A stretch of 64,000 nucleotides of DNA from Paenibacillus sp. PL91. GTDB lineage: Bacteria > Bacillota > Bacilli > Paenibacillales > Paenibacillaceae. A model generated the notes under the pieces. That model saw only the letters and a program-made list of their open reading frames with translations, did no database searches and was not told the origin of the DNA. This document shows, piece by piece, positions 41,163-49,601 of this stretch. How positions within the stretch are numbered: the stretch's first letter is position 1; the number at the start of each line of letters is the position of its first letter. Position numbers and translations under genes: made by a program. Location of the stretch: the NCBI RefSeq assembly GCF_012935325.2, contig NZ_JABBYG020000002.1, positions 372,001 through 436,000 of the forward strand, given 5' to 3'.

Positions 41163-41204
41163 CCTCCTTAAAGCTTTGCGTGGCAAAATTATGCGCGGCA
41201 AAAC
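41163..41204 (-). repeat. Degenerate copy of the hairpin element before the EIICBA ribosome binding site
   Basis: On the minus strand the 26 bases ending in the Shine-Dalgarno match the ylbG copy at 22 of 26 positions, with stem TTTTGC/GCAAAG (41183-41188 with 41174-41179) and loop CAC. A second partial TTTTGCCGCGCA lies just upstream. The AGCATATGCT palindrome is not preserved. Confidence 0.6.
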
Positions 41205-41242
41205 TAGACATCAAAAGCAATTAGTCCGATATATCTATAACG

Positions 41243-41271
41243 ATGTTAAGCGTTTGCTTCGATTTTGTCAA
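41243..41271 (-). promoter_or_regulatory. Sigma-A promoter of the EIICBA-ptsI operon
   Basis: Minus strand: perfect -35 TTGACA (41266-41271), 17-base spacer, -10 TAACAT (41243-41248). About 80 bases of leader precede the start codon. No antiterminator-type terminator hairpin was recognised in it. Confidence 0.65.
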
Positions 41272-41274
41272 AGT

Positions 41275-41300
41275 AAAAGGCGAGCCTTGTAGGGCCCGCC
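41275..41300 (-). terminator. Terminator of the Q/N-rich protein gene
   Basis: An 8-bp GC stem with one G-U pair (41293-41300 with 41279-41286) followed by UUUU on the minus strand. It directly precedes the -35 of the next operon. Confidence 0.65.
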
Positions 41301-41337
41301 GATGTTGATGATTCTTTTCAGTTATTTTATAACGATG

Positions 41338-41973
41338 TTAGCGATTGCCACCAAAGTAAGGCGAGTTTTGTGTGTTTGAAGCTTGGTAGCCACCTACATG
41401 CGAAATAACCGGACCTGCTTGTTGGTAGGAATTCGTAGCTTCCAACACTGGGGTTTGCGAAGATGTGTACGATTGAGTCGGTGTCATACCATATCCGTTT
41501 TGTGCATTCGATTGGTTGAAGCCACCGTAGTTGGATGCTGTAAATTGTGCATTTTGCGATCCATAAGACTGGTTAAAAGACTGTTGACGGCCTTGTTGAT
41601 TATCTGGGCCAGCTTGAAAACCAACATGCGAAATAACTGGACCAAAGCTACCAAACGCTGTTGCAGGCGATTGTGCATAGCTTTGAACTGGTTGATGCGA
41701 GATGAATGAATTGTTCGTTCCCACCGGATTTGTCATATTCGAATAACCAGATGGCGAAAACTGTTGTTGTGCGCCTTGGTTATAAGAATAAGACGATTGA
41801 TAACCGCCTGGCACATTCGAAACGATTGAATTCGTTTGTCTGCCAAAAGTCGGTTGGCTGAGCTGCCCTTGGTAGTGCGATTGCACATTGCCAGTTGGCT
41901 GGAATTGTGCGTTTTGGTTTTGGAAGCTCTGTTGTCCTTGGAAATTACCCGGTTGTTGCGAAAATTGATTCAC
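41338..41973 (-). CDS. Low-complexity Gln/Asn/Ser/Gly-rich protein
   Basis: A 211-residue protein with almost no charged residues and a composition dominated by Gln, Asn, Ser, Gly, Tyr and Phe. It has no signal peptide or membrane segment and looks intrinsically disordered, like yeast prion domains or some spore-coat and gamma-type SASP proteins. A short motif GPVISHVG occurs twice (about residues 120 and 190), the only ordered-looking element. Start: GTG at 41973, seven bases after AAGGAGG. The upstream ATG has no site. I do not recognise a named family. A spore-coat or exosporium role is a guess from composition. It has its own terminator. Confidence 0.8.
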   Translation of the reverse strand: MNQFSQQPGNFQGQQSFQNQNAQFQPTGNVQSHYQGQLSQPTFGRQTNSIVSNVPGGYQSSYSYNQGAQQQFSPSGYSNMTNPVGTNNSFISHQPVQSYAQSPATAFGSFGPVISHVGFQAGPDNQQGRQQSFNQSYGSQNAQFTASNYGGFNQSNAQNGYGMTPTQSYTSSQTPVLEATNSYQQAGPVISHVGGYQASNTQNSPYFGGNR

Positions 41974-42115
41974 GTCGTGTCCTCCTTGGAATACAATCAT
42001 AGAGTCTTCAGATGACTGTCGACCGTTTCGCCCTCATTGATTATGCGATAACAAGTTCGGCACTCGCTCTTGAAGCCTTTCTTATTGTGTAGGAGTGACC
42101 GTTTTTTTATTACAG

Positions 42116-42553
42116 TTATGTTTTGGGTTTTCCACCAGGAAGCAGGATAGAATCCTCAACCTTGATGCACCGATCCATAATGACCTCTAAGCCGCCTGCA
42201 GATGCAATGGCAGCTGCCTCCTTATTTGCGATGCCAAGCTGCAGCCAGAGGGTATTGGCGCCAATAGCAACCGCCTCCTCCGCAACAGGCGGCGTATGCT
42301 CGCTTCTGCGGAATACGTTGACGATATCAACGGGTACAGGTATATCTTTGAGCGACGCATAGCTTTTTTGTCCCAATATAGTATCGGCGTTAGGATTGAC
42401 GGGAATAATCGTATAGCCCTTTGCTTGCATCGCTTCGGATACCATATAGGATACGCGATCTGGCTTGTCGGATAAACCAACAACGGCGACAGTCGTGCTT
42501 TTCTCCAAAATACCCTTTATCTGCTCACGTGTAGGATTCTCAAATGCCATCAT
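42116..42553 (-). CDS. CoA-binding domain protein (YneT/YccU-like)
   Basis: A 145-residue Rossmann-fold CoA-binding protein (COG1832): TVAVVGLSDKPDRVSYMVS at about residues 21-39, then GYTIIPVNPN, VDIVNVFRRSEHTPPVAEEA and a C-terminal CIKVEDSILL. The biochemical role is unknown. It resembles the CoA-binding half of succinyl-CoA synthetase but lacks catalysis. Two consecutive ATG codons (42553 and 42550) follow GAGGTG. The second has the better spacing. It lies 50 bases after aroA on the same strand and could be co-transcribed. Confidence 0.87.
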   Translation of the reverse strand: MMAFENPTREQIKGILEKSTTVAVVGLSDKPDRVSYMVSEAMQAKGYTIIPVNPNADTILGQKSYASLKDIPVPVDIVNVFRRSEHTPPVAEEAVAIGANTLWLQLGIANKEAAAIASAGGLEVIMDRCIKVEDSILLPGGKPKT

Positions 42554-42603
42554 AACACCTCAATTCATTATTTGAAGAACAAATGCGTAACGCCTTTCAT
42601 CAT

Positions 42604-43899
42604 TTAGCCTTCAATCCACTCGACGTTCGCACCCAATGCTTTCAAATGATCGAAGTAAATGGGATACGACTTAGCCACGTGATGAGCATCGCGAATGCGA
42701 ATCGGTTGTTTTGCACGCAAACCTACGACCGTCAATGCCATGATGACTCGGTGATCGTAATGGGCATTAATCTCAACGCCGCCTTCAACGCCCTCAGGAC
42801 GACCATGGACAATAATCTCTGCCTGGCGCTCTTCCACATTCGCGCCCGCTTTGCGCAGCTCATTTAAATAGTCGGTAATGCGGTCGCATTCTTTGTAGCG
42901 CAGGTTTTCTACATTATAGAATCTGGAAGTCCCTTCGGCAAAAACAGCCGCAGCAACCATCGCCAGCACAGCATCCGTTGCATGATCGCCATCAAACTCT
43001 ACTGCCTTAAGCTTTCCATTGCCTTTTACATGGACGATGCCGCCTTCATGCGTAAGCGGAACCTCCATCATCTTGAGAACATCAACAACAGCGCGCTCGC
43101 CTTGCTTGCTCTTCTCTTCCAGGCGGTGCACGATAACATCTGACTCGGTAACGGCAGCAGCAGCCAAAATCGCCGCAGAACCCGGATAATCGCCTTGTAC
43201 GGAGTACGTTTTGGCCGCATAGCTTTGTCTGCCTGGAACACGGAAACGCATATAGTCCTCATCGGCATGAATGACGATACCGGCCTGCTCCAGCACTTCA
43301 AGCGTTTGACCAACGACGACCTTCGATTTCAAGTCATGCAGCACCTCGATCTCGCTGTCTTCCTCGAGTAAAGGCGTCAAGAACAGCAGCGCACTCAAAA
43401 ATTGCGAGCTAATGTTGCCTGATACTTGAATTTTTCCGCCTTTAGGAGCGCCCCCTTGAATGCGAATTGGAAGCTTGCCGTCCTGGTGTTCGATAGATAC
43501 GCCCATCGCTGTCAACGATTCAATCAAATCGCTGTGCGGACGTTTACCTAGCGAATCCGGATAACGGTTAATGAAGGTAACATCTGGGCATAGTGCAGCA
43601 ATGGCCATCAAAAACCGCAATACAGCACCCGCATTGCCTACATCAAGCTGCTCGACCGGCTTCGGATTGCGTCCAAAGCCTGTGATGACGATTTTCTCAT
43701 CATCCTCCTCAACGGTTGCTCCTAAATCTCGGATACAGCGGCGCATTGCATCGCTATCCTCGCTATGAGCCGGATAATAAATCGTGCTCGTCCCTTCCGC
43801 AAGTGCTGCTACCAGCAGGTAGCGAGTGGTGTAATTTTTTGAAGATAGCGCTTGAAGCTCGCCTTCAAGCCTTGGCGTTGGCGTCACTAATACGTCCAT
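42604..43899 (-). CDS. aroA: 3-phosphoshikimate 1-carboxyvinyltransferase (EPSP synthase), divergent
   Basis: A 431-residue EPSP synthase, sixth step of the shikimate pathway (transfer of enolpyruvyl from PEP to shikimate-3-phosphate). The two-lobed fold motifs are recognisable: SSKNYTTRYLLVAALAEG, DVGNAGAVLRFLMAI (the usual GNAGT has Ala-Val), NISSQFLSALLFL, GDYPGSAAILAAAA, RYKECDRITDYL and YDHRVIMAL. The KExDR and DHR signatures support an active enzyme. The altered GNAG region places it outside the classical class I type. ATG at 43899 with AAGGGAG. It follows aroK by 81 bases with a GC hairpin in between, a short aromatic-pathway operon. Confidence 0.9.
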   Translation of the reverse strand: MDVLVTPTPRLEGELQALSSKNYTTRYLLVAALAEGTSTIYYPAHSEDSDAMRRCIRDLGATVEEDDEKIVITGFGRNPKPVEQLDVGNAGAVLRFLMAIAALCPDVTFINRYPDSLGKRPHSDLIESLTAMGVSIEHQDGKLPIRIQGGAPKGGKIQVSGNISSQFLSALLFLTPLLEEDSEIEVLHDLKSKVVVGQTLEVLEQAGIVIHADEDYMRFRVPGRQSYAAKTYSVQGDYPGSAAILAAAAVTESDVIVHRLEEKSKQGERAVVDVLKMMEVPLTHEGGIVHVKGNGKLKAVEFDGDHATDAVLAMVAAAVFAEGTSRFYNVENLRYKECDRITDYLNELRKAGANVEERQAEIIVHGRPEGVEGGVEINAHYDHRVIMALTVVGLRAKQPIRIRDAHHVAKSYPIYFDHLKALGANVEWIEG

Positions 43900-43937
43900 A
43901 GTTCGTATGATCTCCCTTTACAATAATATATACACCC

Positions 43938-43959
43938 CAACCGGCCGAGCGGCCGATTG
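43938..43959 (-). other. GC-rich intercistronic hairpin between aroK and aroA
   Basis: CAATCGGCCG-CT-CGGCCGGTTG on the minus strand forms a 10-bp stem (one G-U) with a two-base loop and no U tract. It could stabilise the upstream mRNA 3' end or reduce read-through into aroA. Confidence 0.5.
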
Positions 43960-43980
43960 AAGTGATGAAAAATCCAGTTA

Positions 43981-44502
43981 TTACGAAATCATATGCTGCG
44001 TAAGTATTGCCGCAACGACCTCTTCTGCTGACATATTCGTCGTATCAATCGTCAGATGTGCAAAATCATAGGCATGCTTGCGCTGCTCTAGCAGCAGATT
44101 AACTCTCTCCTCCGCATCGCCTTGCAGCAACGGGCGCGCCGTGTCGGTCTTTACCCGTGCAATAATTTGCTCCGGACTCGCCTTCAATGCGACGACAAAC
44201 CCTTTGCTGAGCATAAGCTCCCTGTTAATCTCGCTAAGTACGGCACCGCCTCCTGTGGCAATGACAGAAGACTCCTCGCTCGCCAAAATCGTTTCAAGCA
44301 CATTGGTCTCGATTACACGAAAGCCCGCTTCGCCATCGGCAGCAAAAATATCAGAAATAAGCCTGTTTTCAAGCCTTTCAATTTCCTCATCGCCGTCGAC
44401 TCGCTTCCAGCCAAGCTTCTCTGCGAGCAGCTTGCTGACGGTTGACTTGCCGGTTCCCATAAACCCGATTAACACTAATTTTTTCAATGGTAGCCTTTCC
44501 AT
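43981..44502 (-). CDS. aroK: Shikimate kinase
   Basis: A 173-residue NMP-kinase-fold enzyme that phosphorylates shikimate at O3, the step before EPSP synthase. Walker A is VLIGFMGTGKSTVSK (about 10-24), the shikimate-binding RVDGDEEIE follows, then TGGGAVLS, and the lid RPLLQGD near 118. The start is set at the ATG at 44502 (MERLPLKKLVLIGFMG), where family length is right. The open frame continues another 31 codons upstream with other ATG codons but no good ribosome binding site. AAGGGTG is about 11 bases from the chosen start, so the start is moderately certain. First gene of the aroK-aroA pair. Confidence 0.9.
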   Translation of the reverse strand: MERLPLKKLVLIGFMGTGKSTVSKLLAEKLGWKRVDGDEEIERLENRLISDIFAADGEAGFRVIETNVLETILASEESSVIATGGGAVLSEINRELMLSKGFVVALKASPEQIIARVKTDTARPLLQGDAEERVNLLLEQRKHAYDFAHLTIDTTNMSAEEVVAAILTQHMIS

Positions 44503-44647
44503 CGTAACCGTTTCACCCTTTTCGCTCATGCTGAACCATTTTTTCTTCAACATCATATCATTTTTTTGGGATTCTAGGGTATAAAAAAGTTGCATATGCC
44601 GTATGGATGATAATGATGAATAATTAGGAATAGGAGTGACGTTAGCG

Positions 44648-44971
44648 ATGACCAGTGATCTCCACCTGCAACAATTTCACCCCACTCAAAAACGTGTCGA
44701 TCGTATTCTCGATCCTGATCACCCGCTCTGTCGCGCGGATGTCGTCTGGATGCTCGAATTGATTAAAAAAAAGGTGGCTGACGAAGATCCAGCCTTAATG
44801 GATCTTTCGCAGCCACGCTTATTGCAAAACTTTCATTTTTTTGCCGAAGCGGCCATGTCCCTCGTTCACCGCAGACATTACAGCAATCAAGAGGCTGATC
44901 GGCTGCGGGAATGGCTGCGTCAAGCAGCACACGGACTGTATGTGGACAATCCCCGCGAGCGGAATCGTTAA
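44648..44971 (+). CDS. Small conserved hypothetical protein
   Basis: A 107-residue soluble protein that I do not recognise. It is rich in His, Asp and Arg (QQFHPTQKRVDRILDPDHPL, FAEAAMSLVHRRHYSNQEAD) and appears all-helical. No metal-binding pattern is certain. Start chosen at the ATG at 44648, eleven bases after GGAG. A GTG four codons earlier overlaps that site. It is divergent from aroK and convergent with gndA, and its stop is only 13 bases from that of gndA with no hairpin between, so read-through antisense to gndA is likely. Confidence 0.7.
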   Translation: MTSDLHLQQFHPTQKRVDRILDPDHPLCRADVVWMLELIKKKVADEDPALMDLSQPRLLQNFHFFAEAAMSLVHRRHYSNQEADRLREWLRQAAHGLYVDNPRERNR

Positions 44972-44984
44972 ACAGCTGCTCGTA

Positions 44985-46397
44985 TTAAGATTGCATCCAG
45001 TTGAAGTGGAAGCTTCCTTCTTTGTCCAAACGTTTGAATGTGTGGGCGCCGAAGTAGTCGCGCTGCGCTTGAAGCAGGTTCGCAGGCAAACGCTCTGTAC
45101 GGTAGCTGTCGAAATAAGCGATTGCGCTTGAGAAAGCAGGAACCGGTACGCCGTTTGTAACAGCAGCAGAAATCACTTCGCGCCAAGCGCCTTGGTAGGA
45201 CTCAACGATATTTTGGAAATATGAATCCAATAGCAGGTTGCGAAGGTTCGGATCACGGTCGTAAGCGTCTTTGATGTTTTGCAGGAAGCGAGCACGGATA
45301 ATGCAGCCGCCGCGGAAAATCATTGCGATTTCGCCGTAGTTAAGATCCCAGTTATATTCTTCCGATGCTGCACGCATTTGAGCAAAGCCTTGTGCGTACG
45401 AGCAAATTTTGCTTGCAAACAGCGCTTTGCGCACGGACTCGATAAATGCTGCTCTGTCGCCTTGGAAAGGAGTTTTTGCAGGGCCGTTAAGCACTTTGCT
45501 TGCCGCAACGCGCTCTTCCTTCATAGCGGACAAGAAGCGAGTAAATACGGATTCCGTAATGATCGAAAGCGGAACGCCAAGATCCAGCGAGCTTTGGCTT
45601 GTCCATTTTCCAGTTCCCTTTTGGCCTGCGGAATCTAGGATCACGTCTACCATTGGCTTGCCTGTCTCAGGGTCGTATTTCGAGAAGATATCTCTTGTGA
45701 TCTCGATAAGGTAGCTGTCAAGCTCGCCTTTGTTCCACTCGGAGAAAATTTCGTGAAGTTCTTCCGCGCTAACGTCAAGCACGTTTTTGAGCAGGTCGTA
45801 TGCTTCGCAAATCAGCTGCATGTCGCCGTACTCGATTCCGTTATGTACCATTTTCACATAGTGGCCAGCGCCATCAGGTCCGATATATGTGCAGCAAGCG
45901 TCATCGCCTACTTTAGCCGAAATAGCTGTCAGGATCGGTTCAACGAGCTCGTAAGCCGATTTTTGGCCGCCTGGCATAATCGAAGGTCCTTTCAAAGCGC
46001 CCTCTTCGCCGCCGGATACGCCTGTACCGATAAAGCGGAAGCCTTTTGCTTCCAGGTCTTTGCTGCGACGTACCGTATCAGGGAAATAAGCGTTACCGCC
46101 ATCGATGATAATGTCGCCTTCAGCCAAATGAGGAACGAGGGAATCGATTGTTGCGTCTGTTCCTGCTCCAGCTTGAACCATGATCAAAATTTTGCGCGGC
46201 ACTTCAAGCGATTGAACAAACTCTTCAATGGTGTAGGTCGGTACAAGATTTTTGCCTACAGCTTCTTGAACAAGATCATCAGTCTTCTCGCGGGAGCGGT
46301 TAAATACCGAAACTGTAAAGCCTCTGCTCTCAATGTTAAGGGCAAGGTTCTTACCCATTACGGCCAATCCAATAACGCCAATTTGCTGTTTAGACAT
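44985..46397 (-). CDS. gndA: 6-phosphogluconate dehydrogenase, decarboxylating
   Basis: A 470-residue enzyme of the oxidative pentose phosphate pathway (6-phosphogluconate to ribulose 5-phosphate, CO2 and NADPH). The Rossmann motif is [26 protein letters not shown] (about 33-41) fits an NADP-preferring pocket. The substrate site has [16 protein letters not shown] and [16 protein letters not shown] with the catalytic Lys (about 184). The length matches GndA (469). It starts at the ATG at 46397. The 285 bases upstream (to 46682) hold no recognisable gene. No zwf is adjacent. Confidence 0.96.
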   Translation of the reverse strand: MSKQQIGVIGLAVMGKNLALNIESRGFTVSVFNRSREKTDDLVQEAVGKNLVPTYTIEEFVQSLEVPRKILIMVQAGAGTDATIDSLVPHLAEGDIIIDGGNAYFPDTVRRSKDLEAKGFRFIGTGVSGGEEGALKGPSIMPGGQKSAYELVEPILTAISAKVGDDACCTYIGPDGAGHYVKMVHNGIEYGDMQLICEAYDLLKNVLDVSAEELHEIFSEWNKGELDSYLIEITRDIFSKYDPETGKPMVDVILDSAGQKGTGKWTSQSSLDLGVPLSIITESVFTRFLSAMKEERVAASKVLNGPAKTPFQGDRAAFIESVRKALFASKICSYAQGFAQMRAASEEYNWDLNYGEIAMIFRGGCIIRARFLQNIKDAYDRDPNLRNLLLDSYFQNIVESYQGAWREVISAAVTNGVPVPAFSSAIAYFDSYRTERLPANLLQAQRDYFGAHTFKRLDKEGSFHFNWMQS

Positions 46398-46682
46398 ATG
46401 GTTCTTCCATCCTTCATCATCTATTTTGGGTCACAATATTTTCATTTTACTCTTTTTATGCCAAGAAGAAAACTATTTCCCTATAAAAATGTCGGATTTG
46501 TGGCATCAAAAATATTGACCGATTCAAAAAGTTTATCTTATATTTGAAGGAATACACCTGTTATTCGATGCAGCGCGGCATCGTTTAACGATCATAGCAC
46601 AACCTAAAAACGATCAAATGCTGCAGGTGGTGCACAGCTTTCGATCGCTTTTAGTCTTTCATATAGGGACCAGCATCCATCA

Positions 46683-47279
46683 TCAGAGCTCCAGTTGCAA
46701 CATTTCCGAACGAAGCGCCATCAGTCGTTCTTTAGATTCCGTAACCGCTTCCTCGTCATCGCCTTGCAGCGCATCGAAGAGCATCGACAACTCGTAATCA
46801 AGCTCATAGCGCAGTACGATGGCTCTTTCCTCTGCTCGCTTGGATTGAAAAGCTCTAATCATTTCTTCTATTGTAACAAAAGGCTTCTTCTGATAAATAA
46901 TCCGATGTTCCATACCGGACACCTCCACGAGTCGTATAATCTCACCGAACATAATACTCTCAATGACGATTTGACGATCTTTAATGCGCTTCACAACCGC
47001 ATGTCCACGTGTGTCATTAATCAGCTTTTCAATCAACTCTGACAGTTTCTCGTCCTTGATGATGTAGTCGCCGACAATTTTGTAACGATTCTTCATTCGC
47101 TGGAATTGAAGCTTAACGAGCTTGCGGCCTGTTCGAATGGATACTAAAAACTGCCCCTCCGTCTCGCTCCAATACAAGGAGTAACCTTCCTGAATAAGAT
47201 CGCGGATGAGATTTTGGATTTGCCGGCGGTCAAATCGCAGCTCCAAATTGCAATATTCGACTTCGTGGCTTTTGTTCAC
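46683..47279 (-). CDS. Conserved hypothetical protein
   Basis: A 198-residue soluble protein that I do not recognise. It appears alpha/beta, with a basic N-terminal half (RFDRRQIQNLIRDLIQEG, VKLQFQRMKNRYKIVGDYII) and an acidic helical C-terminus (DALQGDDEEAVTESKERL). No enzyme motif or membrane segment is visible. The start is a GTG at 47279 preceded by GGGAGGG at a good distance. It lies downstream of proS on the same strand but beyond the proS terminator, so it probably has its own promoter. Confidence 0.78.
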   Translation of the reverse strand: MNKSHEVEYCNLELRFDRRQIQNLIRDLIQEGYSLYWSETEGQFLVSIRTGRKLVKLQFQRMKNRYKIVGDYIIKDEKLSELIEKLINDTRGHAVVKRIKDRQIVIESIMFGEIIRLVEVSGMEHRIIYQKKPFVTIEEMIRAFQSKRAEERAIVLRYELDYELSMLFDALQGDDEEAVTESKERLMALRSEMLQLEL

Positions 47280-47420
47280 GGCAATCCCTCCCTTACCTCA
47301 GTTTAGATGATGAGTTGACGAAATAATCTGATAATTTGTTCTTATCTTCATCTTATACTCCATCTTATGTTATGGCAACTTGGATTATTGACTAATTTTA
47401 CGAATACAGCCGACTAAACT

Positions 47421-47466
47421 AAAAAAAGGGCGCGGCCGTCTCCAAATGCAGACGGCTCGTTCCCCT
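47421..47466 (-). terminator. Rho-independent terminator of proS
   Basis: The inner stem GCCGTCT/AGACGGC and outer GGGGAA/GCGCCC region on the minus strand are followed by a U7 tract (47421-47427), about 70 bases after the stop codon. Confidence 0.75.
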
Positions 47467-47534
47467 TTTGTTCCACTATGCCATAGGCGGCAGTGGAAAT
47501 TTTATATGAAAGCGTATTATTTTCGTTCTACCGC

Positions 47535-49238
47535 TTACTTTTCGAGTGCAAAAGCGATGGCTTCCTCTAAGCCTAGCTTTTGCGCTTCCGCTTCGTTTCG
47601 AAGCTTGAGCTCAACGACCCCTTCTGCGGCATGCTTCCCTATTACGATGCGAAGCGGTATGCCGATAAGATCCGAATCCTTGAACTTGACGCCCGGACGC
47701 TCGTCGCGATCATCAAGCAGAACCTCAATCCCTGCCTCTTGAAGCCGTGCTGCAATATGAAGCGCCAAATCCATTTGAACCTGATCCTTTGCAGAAACGG
47801 GGACGACATGCACCTGATAGGGCGCGATAGACTTCGGCCAAACGATGCCGTTGCTGTCGGCATGCTGCTCAAGGACAGCGGATAGCAGCCTGGATACCCC
47901 AATCCCGTAGCAGCCCATTATGAATGGCTGCTCCACACCCGAGGCGTTCAGAAATTTAGCGTTCAACGCATCGCTATATTTGGTCCCAAGCTTGAATACA
48001 TGGCCAACCTCGATGCCGCGATGGAACGTCAAGCGTCCTTGCTCGCAGCGCGGACAACAGTCGCCCGCAATCGCATTGCGAAAATCGCCTACTTGCACAT
48101 TTGCCAAATGAACGCCCGGCTGCACGTTCCCTAAGTGATAGTCCTGCTCATTTGCACCCGCGATTCCCGCTTCCATTGCCATCACAGCATAGTCTGCCAG
48201 GATAGGAATCGTTAAGCCGATCGGACCTGCGAAGCCGGTTGGCGCGCCTGTCACCCGCTCCGTCGTCACATGATCCGCAAGCTCAAATTGCGCTGCACCA
48301 AGCACATTTTTGACCTTTATTTCATTAACCTCATGGTCGCCTCGAACGATAACCGCTACAGGGCTGCCGTCGGCCGTATAGATCAAAGTTTTCATAAAGG
48401 CATCGGCGCCGATGCCAAACGCCTCGACAAGCTGCTCAATCTTCTTAATGTCTGGCGTATGGAGACGTTCAAGCTCTCCCTGCTCTGCTGCTTGCATGCT
48501 GTCTGCTTGCTGCTCAACGCGAAACTCCGCTTTCTCAAGGTTAGCCGCATAGCTGCATGCATCGCATGCCGCAATAGTATCTTCACCGATTTCAGCGAGC
48601 GCCATAAATTCATGCGTGCCGCCTTCTCCTCCAATGGAGCCTGCATCCGCCTCAACAGCACGGTAATTAAGGCCACAGCGCGTAAAGATGCGGTTATACG
48701 CCTCGTACATGCTCATATAGCTGCGGTGAAGGCTATCAAAGTCCTCGTCAAAGGAGTAGGCATCCTTCATTAGAAATTCTCTGCCGCGCAGCAAGCCGTA
48801 GCGAGGACGCTGCTCATCGCGAAACTTCGTTTGTATCTGGTACAGCGTCATTGGCAGCTGCCGATAAGAGCTTACCTCGCTGCGAATGAGAGCGGTAATT
48901 ACTTCTTCATGTGTTGGGCCAAGCGTAAACTCCCGATCATGGCGGTCATGCAATCGTATCAGCTCGGGTCCGTACACCTCGTAACGACCAGACTGCTGCC
49001 AAAGCTCGGCAGGCTGCATCGCCGGCATCAGCACCTCTTGCGCGCCTGCCTGATCCATTTCCTCCCGCACGATCTGCTCCAGCTTTCTGAGCACGCGGCG
49101 GCCGAGCGGCAAATAAGTATAAATGCCAGCCGCAAGCTGTCTGATTAGACCAGCACGCAGCATTAGAATGTGGCTGGCTGCTTCCGCTTCCGATGGCGCC
49201 TCGCGTAAAGTTGGCATTAATAGTTGGCTCTGTCTCAT
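47535..49238 (-). CDS. proS: Prolyl-tRNA synthetase, bacterial type with editing domain
   Basis: A 567-residue class II synthetase of the bacterial (ProRS-B) type. Motif 1 lies near 40-70 (PLGRRVLRKLEQIVREEM), motif 2 in QTKFRDEQRPRYGLLRGREF (about 135-155), motif 3 near FIMGCYGIGVSRL (about 440), and the INS editing domain that hydrolyses Ala-tRNA-Pro lies in between (about 225-400). C-terminal anticodon-binding domain about 470-565 (VHVVPVSAKD). ATG at 49238 after AGGAGG. A Pro T-box leader immediately precedes it and should induce it when charged tRNA-Pro is low. Confidence 0.96.
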   Translation of the reverse strand: MRQSQLLMPTLREAPSEAEAASHILMLRAGLIRQLAAGIYTYLPLGRRVLRKLEQIVREEMDQAGAQEVLMPAMQPAELWQQSGRYEVYGPELIRLHDRHDREFTLGPTHEEVITALIRSEVSSYRQLPMTLYQIQTKFRDEQRPRYGLLRGREFLMKDAYSFDEDFDSLHRSYMSMYEAYNRIFTRCGLNYRAVEADAGSIGGEGGTHEFMALAEIGEDTIAACDACSYAANLEKAEFRVEQQADSMQAAEQGELERLHTPDIKKIEQLVEAFGIGADAFMKTLIYTADGSPVAVIVRGDHEVNEIKVKNVLGAAQFELADHVTTERVTGAPTGFAGPIGLTIPILADYAVMAMEAGIAGANEQDYHLGNVQPGVHLANVQVGDFRNAIAGDCCPRCEQGRLTFHRGIEVGHVFKLGTKYSDALNAKFLNASGVEQPFIMGCYGIGVSRLLSAVLEQHADSNGIVWPKSIAPYQVHVVPVSAKDQVQMDLALHIAARLQEAGIEVLLDDRDERPGVKFKDSDLIGIPLRIVIGKHAAEGVVELKLRNEAEAQKLGLEEAIAFALEK

Positions 49239-49261
49239 GTTTGGAATAGCCTCCTCTTGAT

Positions 49262-49550
49262 CGATTTTCGGTTATAAGAAAACAAAAAGAACGCATTCGA
49301 AAGGGACGAATGCGTTCGTGGTACCACCCTCATATAGCTGCCGGCAAATCTAGACAGCTCTTACTTAGATAACGGAATATGAATTCCGGCAGCGGCTTTG
49401 TAGCTTTGCCGCTGCAGCTCGCAAGGTAGGGAATAATCAGTCGTTTATAGAAGCCTTACAGCCTGCGGGCTTCCTCTCTGCCATAAACGGCGGCTGATCA
49501 ACATAGCCTTGGTCGACGCTGTTATGATGTCGTTAACTTTTGATAAAATT
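49262..49550 (-). ncRNA. T-box riboswitch upstream of proS
   Basis: Occupies most of the gap 49239-49601. The T-box core AGGGTGGTACCACG is at about 49317-49330 (minus strand). The AG-box CAGAGAGG lies in Stem I, and the specifier region reads ATTATTCCCTACC, offering a proline codon (CCC or CCT). The terminator stem GAACGCATTCG/CGAATGCGTTC with a U-rich tail (about 49282-49317) ends it. Confidence 0.92.
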
Positions 49551-49575
49551 TACATTATAAAGGTAACGAAGTCAA
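49547..49575 (-). promoter_or_regulatory. Sigma-A promoter of the proS T-box transcript
   Basis: Minus strand -35 TTGACT (49570-49575), 17-base spacer, -10 TAAATT (49547-49552). Confidence 0.5.
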
Positions 49576-49601
49576 GCGTAATTTTGCTCAACGAACACAG
49601 C

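Noticed and set aside
41243..41271. A cre site in the spacer of the EIICBA promoter
   Set aside because: The best alignment to the consensus has three mismatches at conserved positions, which I regard as too weak.
46566..46583. A hairpin CGATGC/GCATCG upstream of gndA as a terminator
   Set aside because: The stem is 6 bp and no T tract follows on either strand.
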